Positions 26,585 to 36,675 are shown, numbered from the stretch's first letter. The stretch: 64,000 nucleotides of DNA from Zooshikella harenae (GCF_018837975.1 NZ_JAGSOY010000028.1:1-64000); one strand, 5' to 3'. Numbers and translations: made by a program. Notes: generated from the letters alone by a model not told the origin.

Positions 26585-26611
26585 CCTAAAAAAAGCCCGC
26601 TTAAAGCGGGC
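26585..26611 (-). terminator. Terminator of the second acyl-CoA dehydrogenase gene
   Basis: On the minus strand GCCCGC-TTTAA-GCGGGC is followed by TTTTTTT. It lies about 100 bp past the stop of the gene at 26714. Confidence 0.85.
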
Positions 26612-26657
26612 AAGATAAAGGAGCTGTATGAAAATTACCAAACCAAAATTTATAATA

Positions 26658-26681
26658 CACTTCGCTTTGGGTATATCTATA
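26658..26681. repeat. TATACCC-family fragment
   Basis: ACTTCGCTTTGGGTATATCTA is, on the complementary strand, TATACCC-AAAGCGAAG, i.e. one end of the repeat family. Confidence 0.4.
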
Positions 26682-26713
26682 CGATTTTAACCAAAAGCAT
26701 ACACATCAAAATG

Positions 26714-28516
26714 TTACTCTACACCAAACTCATCTTCAGCTATTTCCATTAAGTTATCAGCACCAGATAATATGGCGGCTTTGTGTGTTTGAGTACGAGG
26801 CAAAATCCGTTTAAAGTAAAAACGTGCTGTTTTAACTTTGGCGGTGTAATAACTTTCTTCTGTGGTTCCTGCGTTTAACTTTTCCAAAGCCACTCTTGCC
26901 ATATCTGCCCAGAAATAAGCTAAACAGGCATAACCTGAATACATTAAGTAATCAACTGCTGCTGCACCTACTTCATCCCGGTTTTGCATCGCAGCCATAC
27001 CTACTTTCAGAGTGATATCGCCCCACTCTTTATTGAGTTCAGCCAAAGGCTCAATAAATTCCTGCAAATCTTCTACATCTACATTTGCCTGACAGAATTT
27101 ATGGACCACTTTAGTAAAACACTTCAGTGCTTCACCTTGTGTCATAAGCACTTTACGTCCAAGCAGATCGAGAGCTTGAATCCCTGTTGTTCCTTCATAT
27201 AACAAGGCAATTCGACAATCACGAACATTTTGTTCCATGCCCCATTCACGGATATATCCATGACCACCATAAACTTGAAGACCTAAGTTAGCCGCTTCAA
27301 AACCAACTTCTGTCATAAACGCTTTCGCGATAGGAGTAATAAAGGACAACAGTTGCTCAGCTTCATTTCGTGCTTCTGCATCGGGTGAAAGTTTAGCAAC
27401 ATCAACTAGTTTCGCGGCATAATAAGCAAGTGCTCGATTACCTTCCGCAAACGATTTAATCGTCATAATCATACGACGAATGTCTGGGTGAACTATGATG
27501 GGATCAGCAGGTTTATCAGGTGCTTTAGGACCAGATAAAGAACGCATTTGTAAACGATCTTTGGCATAAGCTAAAGCTCCCTGAAAAGCGACTTCGGTAT
27601 GCGCCAAACCTTGTAGACCTGTACCTAAACGGGCTGTATTCATAAAGGTAAACATACAGTTTAAGCCTTTATTCGCAGGTCCAATCAAATATCCAGTGGC
27701 TTCATCAAAATTCATAACACATGTTGAGTTTCCATGGATACCCATTTTGTGCTCAATTGAACCACATTGCACAGCATTACGTTCTCCAGGCTCCCCTTGC
27801 CCATTAGGTAACCACTTAGGCACAATAAATAATGAAATACCTTTGGTACCAGCAGGTGCATCAGGCAAACGCGCAAGAACGATATGAACAATATTATCGG
27901 CTAAATCATGCTCACCTGCTGAAATAAATATTTTGGTACCAGAAATACGATAGGATCCGTCTGAATTAGGATCCGCTTTACAACGAAGCAAGCCAAGGTC
28001 TGAGCCACAATGGGGCTCTGTTAGACACATTGTCCCTGTCCACTCACCTGATATTAGTTTGGTCATATAAACTTGCTTTTGCTCTTCTGTTCCATGCGCA
28101 GAAAGCGTGTTCATCGCACCATGACTTAAGCCAGGATACATGCCCCATGACCAATTAGCCTCACCGACCATTTCACTCAGGACCAGGCCAAGGGACTCAG
28201 GTAAACCTTGACCACCATACTCTGGCTCATGAGCTAACGAAGGCCAACCACCTTCTACATATTGCTTATAGGCTTCTTTGAAGCCTGAAGGAGTGGTTAC
28301 GCCCTTCGTAGACCACTTACAGCCTTCTTCATCTCCAGTAAGATTCAAGGGGGCTAGCACTTGTTCACAAAACTTTGCCCCTTCCTCCAAAATAGCATTG
28401 ACCATATCTGGTGTTGCATCTTCACAACCTGGCATCGTTGCGTAATGCTCTGGATAATTCAACACTTCATCTCTAACGAAACGAATATCGCGCAAAGGTG
28501 CTTTAAATTCTGGCAT
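26714..28516 (-). CDS. Large acyl-CoA dehydrogenase, second copy
   Basis: A 600-residue paralogue of the gene at 23393 with the same class features: MCLTEPHCGSDLG, QVYGGHGYIREWGMEQNVRD, LLYEGTTGIQALDLLGRK and the C-terminal extension. It catalyses the first step of fatty-acid beta-oxidation. GAGGGG lies before the ATG. Upstream are two PsrA-like inverted repeats. PsrA in pseudomonads represses fatty-acid oxidation genes and is released by long-chain acyl groups, so fatty-acid induction is plausible. The two paralogues differ enough to suggest different substrates. Confidence 0.93.
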   Translation of the reverse strand: MPEFKAPLRDIRFVRDEVLNYPEHYATMPGCEDATPDMVNAILEEGAKFCEQVLAPLNLTGDEEGCKWSTKGVTTPSGFKEAYKQYVEGGWPSLAHEPEYGGQGLPESLGLVLSEMVGEANWSWGMYPGLSHGAMNTLSAHGTEEQKQVYMTKLISGEWTGTMCLTEPHCGSDLGLLRCKADPNSDGSYRISGTKIFISAGEHDLADNIVHIVLARLPDAPAGTKGISLFIVPKWLPNGQGEPGERNAVQCGSIEHKMGIHGNSTCVMNFDEATGYLIGPANKGLNCMFTFMNTARLGTGLQGLAHTEVAFQGALAYAKDRLQMRSLSGPKAPDKPADPIIVHPDIRRMIMTIKSFAEGNRALAYYAAKLVDVAKLSPDAEARNEAEQLLSFITPIAKAFMTEVGFEAANLGLQVYGGHGYIREWGMEQNVRDCRIALLYEGTTGIQALDLLGRKVLMTQGEALKCFTKVVHKFCQANVDVEDLQEFIEPLAELNKEWGDITLKVGMAAMQNRDEVGAAAVDYLMYSGYACLAYFWADMARVALEKLNAGTTEESYYTAKVKTARFYFKRILPRTQTHKAAILSGADNLMEIAEDEFGVE

Positions 28517-28660
28517 AGTGCTAACCCCTCACTCTGGTTTACTTCTTGTTTTTATTTGTTTTTTACAAATTGATGTGCTGCTTTGTCTGTCCTGATTATT
28601 GCAACAAACTATATGCTCAGGCGGTTTTGACTGGTTGAAAATCGTGCATTCAAATTAATA

Positions 28661-28673
28661 AAACAGTTGTTTG
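28661..28673 (-). promoter_or_regulatory. PsrA-like box 1
   Basis: AAAC-AGTT-GTTTG fits the PsrA rule (C/G)AAAC-N2-4-GTTT(G/C), except that the base before AAAC is A. It lies about 145 bp upstream of the dehydrogenase start. Confidence 0.45.
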
Positions 28674-28754
28674 AAACATACGTTGGCTGATTTCAGTTGT
28701 CAAGTTTAGGCAGCTCATATTTCCTAGTACACTCATAAACAGTTTAGCTACATT

Positions 28755-28772
28755 TTCAAACTGTCGTTCGAA
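28755..28772 (-). promoter_or_regulatory. PsrA-like box 2
   Basis: TTCAAAC-TGTC-GTTCGAA is a near-perfect inverted repeat with one mismatch between arms. It resembles a PsrA/TetR-type operator. It lies about 240 bp upstream of the start codon. Confidence 0.45.
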
Positions 28773-28909
28773 TGAAATGTCATAGCGCCAAAAAACTTTA
28801 GAAATAACTTATATAAAATGGCTAAGCTTTTTTCAGATGAGAATTAGATAGGGGATAACATGCGCTTTATAAAAAAAGATGAGACTTAAACATAAATAGT
28901 TAACCTTGA

Positions 28910-29740
28910 TCAGGTAGATAAATCGATTCCCTTATCCACTTGACTCTTAATTAAACCAAGCTCAATAAACTGCTCATAGACTGATAAATTTCGCCGATTT
29001 CTTTCCGCAAGCTGAGCCCTACTTGCGTCATCATCATTCTCTTCTTTTTTGTCTTGTTCCTTTTCCTTATTTTCTTCTTTTACTAAAGTGCTTCTCTGCC
29101 CTTGGTTTATCTCAAACTGTTCTTCCTGCACTGAAGCAAGCTCTTGTCTCGCCTGAAGTTCCAGCTGTGAGGCTTTGGCGGCTACAACTCTATCCTGTGC
29201 TGAAGGTTCGGCAGGGGCCAAAGCTGCTCGGCGAATTTGCTGAGCTTTCGCAATAGTTGCTTCAGGGCTGCCTGGCACGGGGGAAATATCAATCGACACT
29301 TCACCAGAAACAGCATAAGGTACTCCATTAGGTCCTCTAATAAACTGAAATTGTGCTGCGCCCGCAAACTGGCCTCCTACAGCCTGATGCGCTTGTTCAT
29401 GAGCTTTTACTTCTTGGTCACGCTGGGCTAACTGTTGGATTTCTTGCTGTTCTTGCGGATCTTGCTGAGGTGTATCCTGGGAGTTAGGCTGACCTTGCTG
29501 TTCATCTTGATTTATTTGAAAGTTTCTAGCCTGAAGGGCTTGATCTCGATCCAATGACTGCTGTTCAGCCACATTGGGTTGATTTTGAGTCGCAGTTCGG
29601 GGAGCAGTAGAATTAAGTTCTTCTACAGGTAAGAAAACAGAAGTTTGTACTCTTTCCTTTTCGATACTCTCTGCTGTCTTCACGGGTGCAATGACAGGTG
29701 GAGTTATGTTGTTTATCGAAAAGCTATTGTTTACCTGCAT
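28910..29740 (-). CDS. Putative metalloprotease, SprA-related family
   Basis: A 276-residue protein. The conserved core around 118-160 has AQRDQEVKAHEQAHQAVGG, then GAAQFQFIRGPNGVPYAVSGEVSIDI. It matches the family annotated as SprA-related / CJM1_0395 putative metalloprotease. HEQAH is an HExxH motif, so zinc protease activity is suspected but unproven. The rest is Gln/Glu-rich and low complexity, with a helical Lys/Glu tail. The frame opens with TTG at 29758, but the ATG at 29740 has GGGAG eight bases upstream. It is followed upstream by a small flagellar-hook-like gene on the same strand, a common pairing. Confidence 0.82.
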   Translation of the reverse strand: MQVNNSFSINNITPPVIAPVKTAESIEKERVQTSVFLPVEELNSTAPRTATQNQPNVAEQQSLDRDQALQARNFQINQDEQQGQPNSQDTPQQDPQEQQEIQQLAQRDQEVKAHEQAHQAVGGQFAGAAQFQFIRGPNGVPYAVSGEVSIDISPVPGSPEATIAKAQQIRRAALAPAEPSAQDRVVAAKASQLELQARQELASVQEEQFEINQGQRSTLVKEENKEKEQDKKEENDDDASRAQLAERNRRNLSVYEQFIELGLIKSQVDKGIDLST

Positions 29741-29777
29741 GCTTAAACTCCCTGACAAGTCAGTAATGAGTTAAAGC

Positions 29778-30014
29778 TCAGGCCGTTATATCAAGCAGCG
29801 TTCCTAGCATCTCATCCGCTACATTAACCACTTTTGCTGAAGCTTCGAACAAATGCTGACCTTCTTTAAGCTCAACAATGGATGTTGCTAGGTCACCACT
29901 ACCTTCACTAACAGCCGTTCCTGAAGCAATATCCTGTGCAGCTTCAGCCACTGTCGACCTTCCTCGATTCATCCCTGATAGGCCAGTATGAAGTAGTGAA
30001 TTATTAACCTCCAT
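29778..30014 (-). CDS. Small flagellar rod/hook C-terminal-like protein
   Basis: 78 residues. LLHTGLSGMNRGRSTVAEAAQDIAS resembles the N-terminal helix of flagellar rod/hook proteins, and FEASAKVVNVADEMLGTLLDI resembles their C-terminal helix. The middle domain is missing, so it is a mini-protein containing only the two D0-type helices. It precedes the putative metalloprotease gene on the same strand. The role is unknown; no other flagellar gene lies in the window. GGGTAG lies before the ATG. Confidence 0.75.
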   Translation of the reverse strand: MEVNNSLLHTGLSGMNRGRSTVAEAAQDIASGTAVSEGSGDLATSIVELKEGQHLFEASAKVVNVADEMLGTLLDITA

Positions 30015-30132
30015 CGTACTACCCTTTTATAAGTTCACGAAATACCGACTCATAAACCACTCTATCATTTGGATATAGCTACAACCCTATTAAAACATGA
30101 CGCACTTCACATTCAAAAAACTGATTCTACAT

Positions 30133-30181
30133 AAAAAGCGATCAGTCATTACTAATTGGATTAATCGACTCTCGCTTTTTT
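30133..30181 (-). terminator. Terminator of the bio operon
   Basis: AAAAAGCGA pairs with TCGCTTTTTT. The inner AGTC-ATTA and TTAATCGACT strengthen the stem. It starts 18 bp past the bioD stop. Confidence 0.75.
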
Positions 30182-30198
30182 GTCACCTTGAAACGGGC

Positions 30199-30921
30199 TT
30201 AAACAATCCCATTCAATGATAAGTATCGAGCAGCAAGCGCTGATGGGGGAGCAGATATCTCTGCTGTAGGATGGGATGACTCCATTGATGTGAATTCATC
30301 CAAATAAGGAACAACACCCAGACAAGGTGTATTGAGTAACACTTTTAAGGTATCTACATTTTCTTGAAAGCGAGACATCTCAGGGTCAATGGTATTTGCA
30401 ACCCAGCCAGCCAGTCTCAAGCCATCTGACCTAATGACTTCTGCTGTCAGCAATGCATGATTCAAGCAGCCAAGTTTCATCCCGACAACAAGTATGACTG
30501 GAATATTCAAAAGCTTAACCACATCGGCCAGTGTTTCCTGGTCATTCAATGGAACACGCCACCCCCCAGCACCTTCAACAAGCGTAAGATCAACGGAAGG
30601 GGTTATGAGACGTTGGCACAAGCTGGCAATATCATTTGCGGTTAGGGGGTTTTCTTCTTCTAATGCTGCGATATGGGGTGCAATTGGTGACTGAAGCGCA
30701 ATGGGGTTTACCTCAGGGTAACGACGAGGTTCAGTCATACACTGCTTTAATAAAATTGCATCTTCATTTTGCCAACCTTCTGCCGTCAACTGGCAGCCTG
30801 CAGCAATAGGTTTGATCGCTGCAGTGGCAAGGCCATCAACACGAGCGCGTTCAAGTAAAGCGCAGCTAATGAATGTTTTACCTACTTCAGTGTCTGTACC
30901 CGTAATAAAAAAAGCTGACAT
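30199..30921 (-). CDS. bioD: Dethiobiotin synthetase
   Basis: A 240-residue ATP-dependent enzyme that closes the ureido ring of 7,8-diaminopelargonate with CO2. The P-loop GTDTEVGKT is at residues 8-16, and VEGAGGWRVPL near 120 is the BioD substrate/Mg site. Length is normal. It is the last gene of bioB-F-H-C-D, 18 bp after bioC, and is followed by a strong terminator. Confidence 0.96.
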   Translation of the reverse strand: MSAFFITGTDTEVGKTFISCALLERARVDGLATAAIKPIAAGCQLTAEGWQNEDAILLKQCMTEPRRYPEVNPIALQSPIAPHIAALEEENPLTANDIASLCQRLITPSVDLTLVEGAGGWRVPLNDQETLADVVKLLNIPVILVVGMKLGCLNHALLTAEVIRSDGLRLAGWVANTIDPEMSRFQENVDTLKVLLNTPCLGVVPYLDEFTSMESSHPTAEISAPPSALAARYLSLNGIV

Positions 30922-30939
30922 AACACCCCAGTACTTCTA

Positions 30940-31728
30940 CTACTTTTTCTTAAGAACACCATATATAACCTGGTAAGTCGCAGGTAAATTTTCTTCTTCA
31001 TCACGATACCGCTCGTAGGCTTGCCGCAAACGCCTTAAACGTCTGAATGTCGTCAAACCACTTGAAGGGGCTTCTAGAACTGTATTCGCCCCCAGGCTTT
31101 TTAACTCTCGCGTTAGCTGAGATAACTCTTGATAATGCATAGTACATGGTTGGCGTTCAAGTAATAGTTGTTCTAATCCACTCTGGCGAATGGCTTTTTC
31201 ATGGGCGAGAACACCAGGGTAATGATTGACGTGATTATAACTATCAACTTGTGACCAAGCTTCTCTTAATTCACTCAGGGTGCCCGCCCCCAAGGTGGTG
31301 AATACAAAATAGCCTCCAGGCCTTAGCACCCTGCTTATCTCTTTAAATACTACAGCAGGACTACTACACCACTGAATCGCCAAACTGGAAAAAACCAAGT
31401 CTAATGACTGACTACGGATAGGAAGCTGCTCAGCATCACCACTTATCCAGGTTGCACCTAACTTTTGATAACGTTGACGTGCAAACTTCAACATCCCCAT
31501 AGCAATATCACACGCCAACACTTGGCTCGTCTCATAAGCACGGGCAAGCTTTGTTGTAAAATAGCCCGTGCCACACCCCAAATCGAGCATTACTCTTGGC
31601 TCCATATGTGTGGGGAGAAACGACATTAATCGATTCCCAACCAGCCGTTGCAACTTAGCAACGCTATCATACTGTTGAGCCGCACGACTGAATGAACGAG
31701 CTACTTTTTCTTTATCAACAAGAATCAC
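30940..31728 (-). CDS. bioC: Malonyl-ACP O-methyltransferase
   Basis: A 262-residue SAM-dependent methyltransferase. Its motif I, MLDLGCGTGYFT, is near residue 47. It methylates malonyl-ACP so that fatty-acid synthesis can build the pimeloyl chain. It starts with GTG (VILVDKEKVARSFSRAAQQYDSVA; the last part is a BioC hallmark). It lies between bioH and bioD with gaps of 21 and 18 bp. Confidence 0.95.
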   Translation of the reverse strand: MILVDKEKVARSFSRAAQQYDSVAKLQRLVGNRLMSFLPTHMEPRVMLDLGCGTGYFTTKLARAYETSQVLACDIAMGMLKFARQRYQKLGATWISGDAEQLPIRSQSLDLVFSSLAIQWCSSPAVVFKEISRVLRPGGYFVFTTLGAGTLSELREAWSQVDSYNHVNHYPGVLAHEKAIRQSGLEQLLLERQPCTMHYQELSQLTRELKSLGANTVLEAPSSGLTTFRRLRRLRQAYERYRDEEENLPATYQVIYGVLKKK

Positions 31729-31749
31729 TCAAATACCACTAAGCTAAGG

Positions 31750-32502
31750 TTAGGATTGCTGGGAATTTAGAAAGGTATGAATCAGGGATGCAACATACTC
31801 AGGTTTATCCCAAAATATAAGGTGACAGCCATCTAATGTTTCAACCTGGTGATGAGGAAACCTATCCTGTACATGGCTGCTTACTCGGCATGGCACCAAC
31901 GAATCACGCTTAGCAAAGATGTGCAGCGCTGAACAGGATACTTGTTGCAGAAAACTTCTGGCATCAGAGTCACCCAAAAGTCGTAAAGAACGTATATAAA
32001 CCTCATGTTTGTCTGGTCTACCTTTCGCTTGAGCGGATAAGCCACGTAGCAATGCGCGGAGTTGATCGCTACCCAGACAATTAAGACGCAGGAACCGTTG
32101 AAAAGTTGCGGAAAAGTCTTCTTCAATCCCCTCTAAAAACATCCCAAAAACCTCAGGATCCATTCCCGGCCAATCAGCTCTTGCCACAAAGCATGGGTTA
32201 CTCGCCAACGTTATCAGCTGTGAAACTCGCTGTGGATATTTGGCTGCCAAACCACTCGCCAGAGCACCTCCGAAAGACCAACCTATCAATGTACAAGGCT
32301 GGTCAGGCAGTAGTAATGCGAGATAACTTTGTAATGTTTGCCAATCCCAAGAGTCATTAAAATCATTATCCAAGCCTGACAAGCTATAGCAGTTAACGGA
32401 ATAGCCTAAGAGGGTTAAGACTTCAGCTAATGGGTTTAACACACGTTGAGGCATCCCCCAACCCCCCAGTAGCACAATAGGAGAAGTATTCACTATACTC
32501 AT
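31750..32502 (-). CDS. bioH: Pimeloyl-ACP methyl ester esterase
   Basis: A 250-residue alpha/beta hydrolase. The nucleophile elbow GWSFGG (E. coli GWSLGG) is near residue 74, [11 protein letters not shown] carries the Asp, and DGCHLIFW carries the His. It cleaves the methyl group that BioC adds. Its ATG overlaps the bioF stop by 4 bp. Unlike in E. coli, bioH is inside the bio operon. Confidence 0.94.
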   Translation of the reverse strand: MSIVNTSPIVLLGGWGMPQRVLNPLAEVLTLLGYSVNCYSLSGLDNDFNDSWDWQTLQSYLALLLPDQPCTLIGWSFGGALASGLAAKYPQRVSQLITLASNPCFVARADWPGMDPEVFGMFLEGIEEDFSATFQRFLRLNCLGSDQLRALLRGLSAQAKGRPDKHEVYIRSLRLLGDSDARSFLQQVSCSALHIFAKRDSLVPCRVSSHVQDRFPHHQVETLDGCHLIFWDKPEYVASLIHTFLNSQQS

Positions 32503-33683
32503 AAAGGTTCCTGCAAGCCTTTTATGTTTGCTAAAGCATCAACAAGCTGTTCAACCTGATCCATTGTATGTTGTGCAGAAAAGGTTATTCGTAGCCTGGC
32601 CGTACCTTTAGGTACAGTAGGTGGACGAATCGCTGTTACCCAAAATCCACGCTTCTGCAACTCATGACTTACCTGTACAGATTGATCAGCATCACCCACC
32701 AATACAAGCTGTATGGGAGTACATGACGGCAACAACTGCCACCCCTGCTGGCTTACTTCATGGCGGAAAAAGGTGATCAACTGCTGTAAATGTGTTCGCC
32801 GCCAACTTTCTTCTTGTAACAGTTTCAAACTGGTTAATGACGCTGCCGCTAACGCTGGAGGTAAAGCAGTGGTATAAATATAGGTTCGTGCAAATTGAAC
32901 CAATGCTTCAATCAACGTTTTAGAACCTGCAACAAAAGCACCATAAGTTCCAAAGGCTTTACCAAGTGTTCCTACTAATATGGGCACTTGTTCTGGACTC
33001 AAGCCAAAGTGCTGAATAATTCCTTTACCATGCTCACCTAAGACACCAAAACCATGAGCATCATCAACCATCAACCAGGCATTATGACTTTCTACCAGGT
33101 TCACCAATGCAGGTAATGGGGCTATATCACCATCCATGCTAAATACGCCATCTGTTACCACCAGCCTTTGCTGCTGAGGAGAACAGCTTTGTAAACATTT
33201 TGCCAACTGTATGACGTCTGCATGAGCGTAACGCTGAAAACGGGCCTGACTTATTAGCCCACCATCAATCAACGATGCATGATTCAGCTTATCCTGCAAA
33301 ATATAATCGCCTTTTGTTGATAAAGCATTAATCACGCCAAGATTAGCCATATACCCAGACGAAAACAGTAATACCCTTTCATATCCAGTAAACTCAGCAA
33401 GCGCTTCTTCTAATTGATCATGAAGCTTATGATGACCACACACCAAGTGTGATGCGCCACTACCCACACCATGGCTTTTTGCGGCTTGTTGAAATGCACT
33501 AATAACGGCAGGGTGGTTTGCCAAACCAAGATAATCATTACTACAAAAATTAACCATTACCTGATTTTGGTTAATCACTGTAGGTTGCTGTGGTCCAGCG
33601 ATTTGTTGACGTTGGCGTAATAAATGCTGACGCTCACGCTCTGCGAGACGTTGCTGTAATACTTCATCTAACCTCATGCTCAT
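32499..33683 (-). CDS. bioF: 8-amino-7-oxononanoate synthase
   Basis: A 394-residue PLP enzyme condensing pimeloyl-ACP with alanine. [13 protein letters not shown] near 47, [13 protein letters not shown] and the PLP-lysine block [12 protein letters not shown] are all present. The start overlaps the bioB stop by 4 bp. Length is normal. Confidence 0.97.
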   Translation of the reverse strand: MSMRLDEVLQQRLAERERQHLLRQRQQIAGPQQPTVINQNQVMVNFCSNDYLGLANHPAVISAFQQAAKSHGVGSGASHLVCGHHKLHDQLEEALAEFTGYERVLLFSSGYMANLGVINALSTKGDYILQDKLNHASLIDGGLISQARFQRYAHADVIQLAKCLQSCSPQQQRLVVTDGVFSMDGDIAPLPALVNLVESHNAWLMVDDAHGFGVLGEHGKGIIQHFGLSPEQVPILVGTLGKAFGTYGAFVAGSKTLIEALVQFARTYIYTTALPPALAAASLTSLKLLQEESWRRTHLQQLITFFRHEVSQQGWQLLPSCTPIQLVLVGDADQSVQVSHELQKRGFWVTAIRPPTVPKGTARLRITFSAQHTMDQVEQLVDALANIKGLQEPL

Positions 33684-34741
33684 GAAGTTACAGTCGCATC
33701 GTAAAACAGCGCTTGGTCCTGTTGCTGCTCAATCGCTTGCTGGAGTTGCTGTGCCTGATCAGCATCAGACTGACCAATATGTTGCTCCGGCGTTATTCCG
33801 AGAGATTTAAAAAGCTGTAAGTCCTTGTTTTTTTCTGGATTAGGCGTTGTCAGCAAACACTCCCCATAAAAAATAGAGTTAGCGCCTGCAAAAAAAGCTA
33901 ACGCTTGCATCTCTTTGCTCATATTTTCCCGCCCAGCAGAAAGGCGTACGTAAGACCTGGGCATCATAATGCGCGCCAGCGCAATTATCCTAATAAACTC
34001 AATAGGATCGACATCATCGACATCATCCAGAGGGGTGCCATCCACTTTGACGAGCATATTAATTGGCACACTTTCAGGCTGCTGGGGCATGTTTGCCAGC
34101 TGAATTAATAGCCCTAAACGATCCTGTTGCCCTTCACCCATACCAATAATGCCGCCAGAGCATACTTTTATCCCAGCATCTCGTACGCTAGCTAAGGTAT
34201 TGAGCCGATCCTGATAGGTTCGAGTGGTAATGATCTTTCCATAAAACTCAGGTGAGGTATCCAGGTTATGGTTGTAATAATCCAAGCCCGCTTCAGCTAA
34301 CGAGCTAGCTTGCTCGTTATCAAGCATGCCAAGGGTCATACAGGTTTCTAACCCAAGTGCTTTTACACCTTTAACCATTTCTAGAACATATGGCATGTCT
34401 TTTTTACTAGGATGTTTCCATGCTGCTCCCATACAAAAGCGAGTCGCTCCTGTAGCTTTGGCATCTTTAGCCTTAGCTAACACTGCCTCAACTTCCATAA
34501 GCTTCTGCTTTTCCAGCCCCGTATTATAGTGTCCGCTTTGTGGACAATATTTACAGTCTTCTGGACAAGCCCCTGTTTTAATAGAAAGCAGCGTACTGGT
34601 TTGAACCTGGTTTGGGTTGAAATATTTACGGTGAAACGTTTGCGCAGTAAAGAGCAAGTCATTGAAAGGTTGCTCGAAAAGCGCTCTTACCTCGTCATAA
34701 GCCCAGTCATGGCGAATATCTTTTCTTTCAGTCACAGTCAT
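33680..34741 (-). CDS. bioB: Biotin synthase
   Basis: A 353-residue radical-SAM enzyme inserting sulfur into dethiobiotin. The cluster motif [11 protein letters not shown] (CxxxCxxC) is near residue 58. Other family blocks are [12 protein letters not shown] and LSAGRENM with the arginine ligand of the [2Fe-2S] cluster. It is the first gene of the operon. The tail after about 320 is Gln-rich. bioA is not in the window. No clear BirA-type operator was found in front. Confidence 0.97.
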   Translation of the reverse strand: MTVTERKDIRHDWAYDEVRALFEQPFNDLLFTAQTFHRKYFNPNQVQTSTLLSIKTGACPEDCKYCPQSGHYNTGLEKQKLMEVEAVLAKAKDAKATGATRFCMGAAWKHPSKKDMPYVLEMVKGVKALGLETCMTLGMLDNEQASSLAEAGLDYYNHNLDTSPEFYGKIITTRTYQDRLNTLASVRDAGIKVCSGGIIGMGEGQQDRLGLLIQLANMPQQPESVPINMLVKVDGTPLDDVDDVDPIEFIRIIALARIMMPRSYVRLSAGRENMSKEMQALAFFAGANSIFYGECLLTTPNPEKNKDLQLFKSLGITPEQHIGQSDADQAQQLQQAIEQQQDQALFYDATVTS

Positions 34742-34881
34742 AATCAGGTCTTCACGGCTTTAAAGGTGGATGGCTCAGGTCATGACAATGAGTGAATCAG
34801 TACTCATTGCTGCTCATTGTGGTCCATTACTTTTCCAGTGAATGGTAAATTGGTATCACCCCCTGTCAACCAAATAAGCGC

Positions 34882-35589
34882 ATGAAGGTTTACATTAGAT
34901 CAATTATTAACCACCTAATACCGATTCCCTGTTTATTATGTGGTGTAACGACTTCATTTGAATGTCGTATATGTAGTCCTTGTCAGAAAAACCTGCCAAG
35001 CTTCAAAGTCGCCTGCCAAACCTGTGGTTTACCCGTTTACTCAGCAAATACTTATCGCTGCGGGCACTGCATAGCAAAGCCAACGACCATAAACCGAACA
35101 GTCTGTGGTTTTAGTTATCAGTTTCCTGTGGATAAACTTATCCTTCAGTTTAAATATCATCAGCAATTGGGTATTGGCGAAACACTTAGTCAGTTGCTTG
35201 CGGAAAAAATCCAACAACAGTATCTGGATGACGCTCTTCCTGAGCAAATTATTCCTGTTCCAATGCATCCTAAGCGTCTGGCTAGCCGAGGATTTAATCA
35301 AGCAGCTCTCATTAGCAAGCAGTTAAGTAAACAGCTTAGTATCCCTATTAATACCCAAAGTTGTCAGCGTGTCGTTGAGACTAAGCCTCAAGAAGGTCTT
35401 AATGCCAACCAACGGTGTAAAAATTTACAGCACGCATTTACAAGAACTAACACAGTCTCACCACATATCGCGATAGTTGACGATGTCATTACGACTGGAG
35501 CCACCATTAACGCTTTAGTTGAAACCTTAAGCTCAGCCGACGTTACTCGGATTGATGTTTGGAGCCTAGCAAGAACACCTGCCAACTGA
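34882..35589 (+). CDS. ComF family phosphoribosyltransferase-like protein
   Basis: A 235-residue protein. An N-terminal zinc-finger-like part has CLLCG, CRICSPC, CQTCG and CGHC. A PRTase domain has IPVPMHPKRLASRGFNQA and the PRPP-loop AIVDDVITTGATINAL. Members (ComFC, GntX) take part in DNA uptake or remain unassigned. It is divergent from bioB, a common gammaproteobacterial arrangement. No clear ribosome site precedes the ATG. Confidence 0.93.
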   Translation: MKVYIRSIINHLIPIPCLLCGVTTSFECRICSPCQKNLPSFKVACQTCGLPVYSANTYRCGHCIAKPTTINRTVCGFSYQFPVDKLILQFKYHQQLGIGETLSQLLAEKIQQQYLDDALPEQIIPVPMHPKRLASRGFNQAALISKQLSKQLSIPINTQSCQRVVETKPQEGLNANQRCKNLQHAFTRTNTVSPHIAIVDDVITTGATINALVETLSSADVTRIDVWSLARTPAN

Positions 35590-35704
35590 TAAGCTCGCTG
35601 CACGTGAGCCTGAACTCAATGCATTCTGCTTGATACTTGACCTTTTCTCACAGCAGTATTAACACACTCATACTGATCTAGATTCTATAAAAAAGGATGC
35701 TGCT

Positions 35705-36556
35705 ATGTGCTGCTGGAAAAATGCACATCTCTCAAGTTTAAAAATAACTGAGCAACAGCTGTGTTATTTTTCTCAGGGACTTATTGATTTACGTTTTTCA
35801 ACTTTAACATTATTGTTTTTTCTGCTTTTCATAAGTTACCCAGCGTTGTCACTTGCATCACTTCCCTCTCAAAAAGTGATTACCATTGCTGTTGCCAGTA
35901 ATTTTAAGCCAACGCTTAACCGCCTCAGTGAACAATATCAGCAACAAAATAAAAACCAAAAAGTTGTACTCAGTAGTGCTGCGACGGGTGTCTTATTTAC
36001 CCAAATCCGTCAAGGAGCACCCTATGATGCATTTTTTTCAGCCGATAGCCTTCGCCCTAAGCTATTAGAGCACGCAGGTCTTTCTCTACCTAACTCGCGT
36101 ATCACCTATGCTCATGGTCAACTTGTTTTATGGGCAAGAGAATACGGTGGTTCAATTCATTCAAAGACAGTAAAACTGCTTCTACAAAAAACCACACAAC
36201 TGAGTATTGCCAACCCTAAAACAGCACCTTACGGTTTAGCCGCTCAACAAGTTTTACAAAAGCTCAGTTTATGGCCGTACCCAAGGCTAGTGATGGGGCA
36301 CAACATTGCACAAACCCTGCAATTTATTCAAACAGGCAATGCAGCAGCTGGCTTTGTTGCCAAAGCCCAACTTCCTTTTATTAAGCAAGGACAAACATGG
36401 GAAATACCACAAGCTTGGTATCAGCCCATAGAACAGCAAGCAATCATACTTAAACGCAGCCAGGAAACAGAAGCTACCCAACAGTTTTTTAATTTCATAC
36501 GCAGTAAAAAGGCCCAAACAATTATCAAACAAGCAGGTTATGATTTACCCAAATAA
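35705..36556 (+). CDS. modA: Molybdate ABC transporter substrate-binding protein
   Basis: A 283-residue periplasmic protein. An unusually long N-region ends in a hydrophobic signal (about 38-58). The mature part starts near VITIAVASNFKPTL and has LSSAATGVLFTQIRQGAPYDAFFSAD, typical of ModA. It binds molybdate or tungstate. AAGGA lies before the ATG. It is the first of modABC. No ModE box was recognised. Confidence 0.93.
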   Translation: MCCWKNAHLSSLKITEQQLCYFSQGLIDLRFSTLTLLFFLLFISYPALSLASLPSQKVITIAVASNFKPTLNRLSEQYQQQNKNQKVVLSSAATGVLFTQIRQGAPYDAFFSADSLRPKLLEHAGLSLPNSRITYAHGQLVLWAREYGGSIHSKTVKLLLQKTTQLSIANPKTAPYGLAAQQVLQKLSLWPYPRLVMGHNIAQTLQFIQTGNAAAGFVAKAQLPFIKQGQTWEIPQAWYQPIEQQAIILKRSQETEATQQFFNFIRSKKAQTIIKQAGYDLPK

Positions 36557-36675
36557 ATAAAGCTAAGCCTCAAATACCAATAGCCCCAGTCGCTTAAGTC
36601 AGGAAACCATCATTAATGAACTTATACGACATAGCTTTTTACTCATAATGCTCTATAAAACTGATCTATTTATTT

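Larger units (their letters stand above)
28517..28909. other. Promoter region of the second acyl-CoA dehydrogenase gene
   Basis: 393 bp between this minus-strand gene and the next minus-strand gene. It contains the two PsrA-like boxes. No ORF or terminator is evident. Confidence 0.4.

Noticed and set aside
34742..34881. BirA operator between bioB and comF
   Set aside because: TGTCAACC and GGTAAAT-like words are present, but in the wrong order and spacing for TTGTAAACC-N15-GGTTTACAA.
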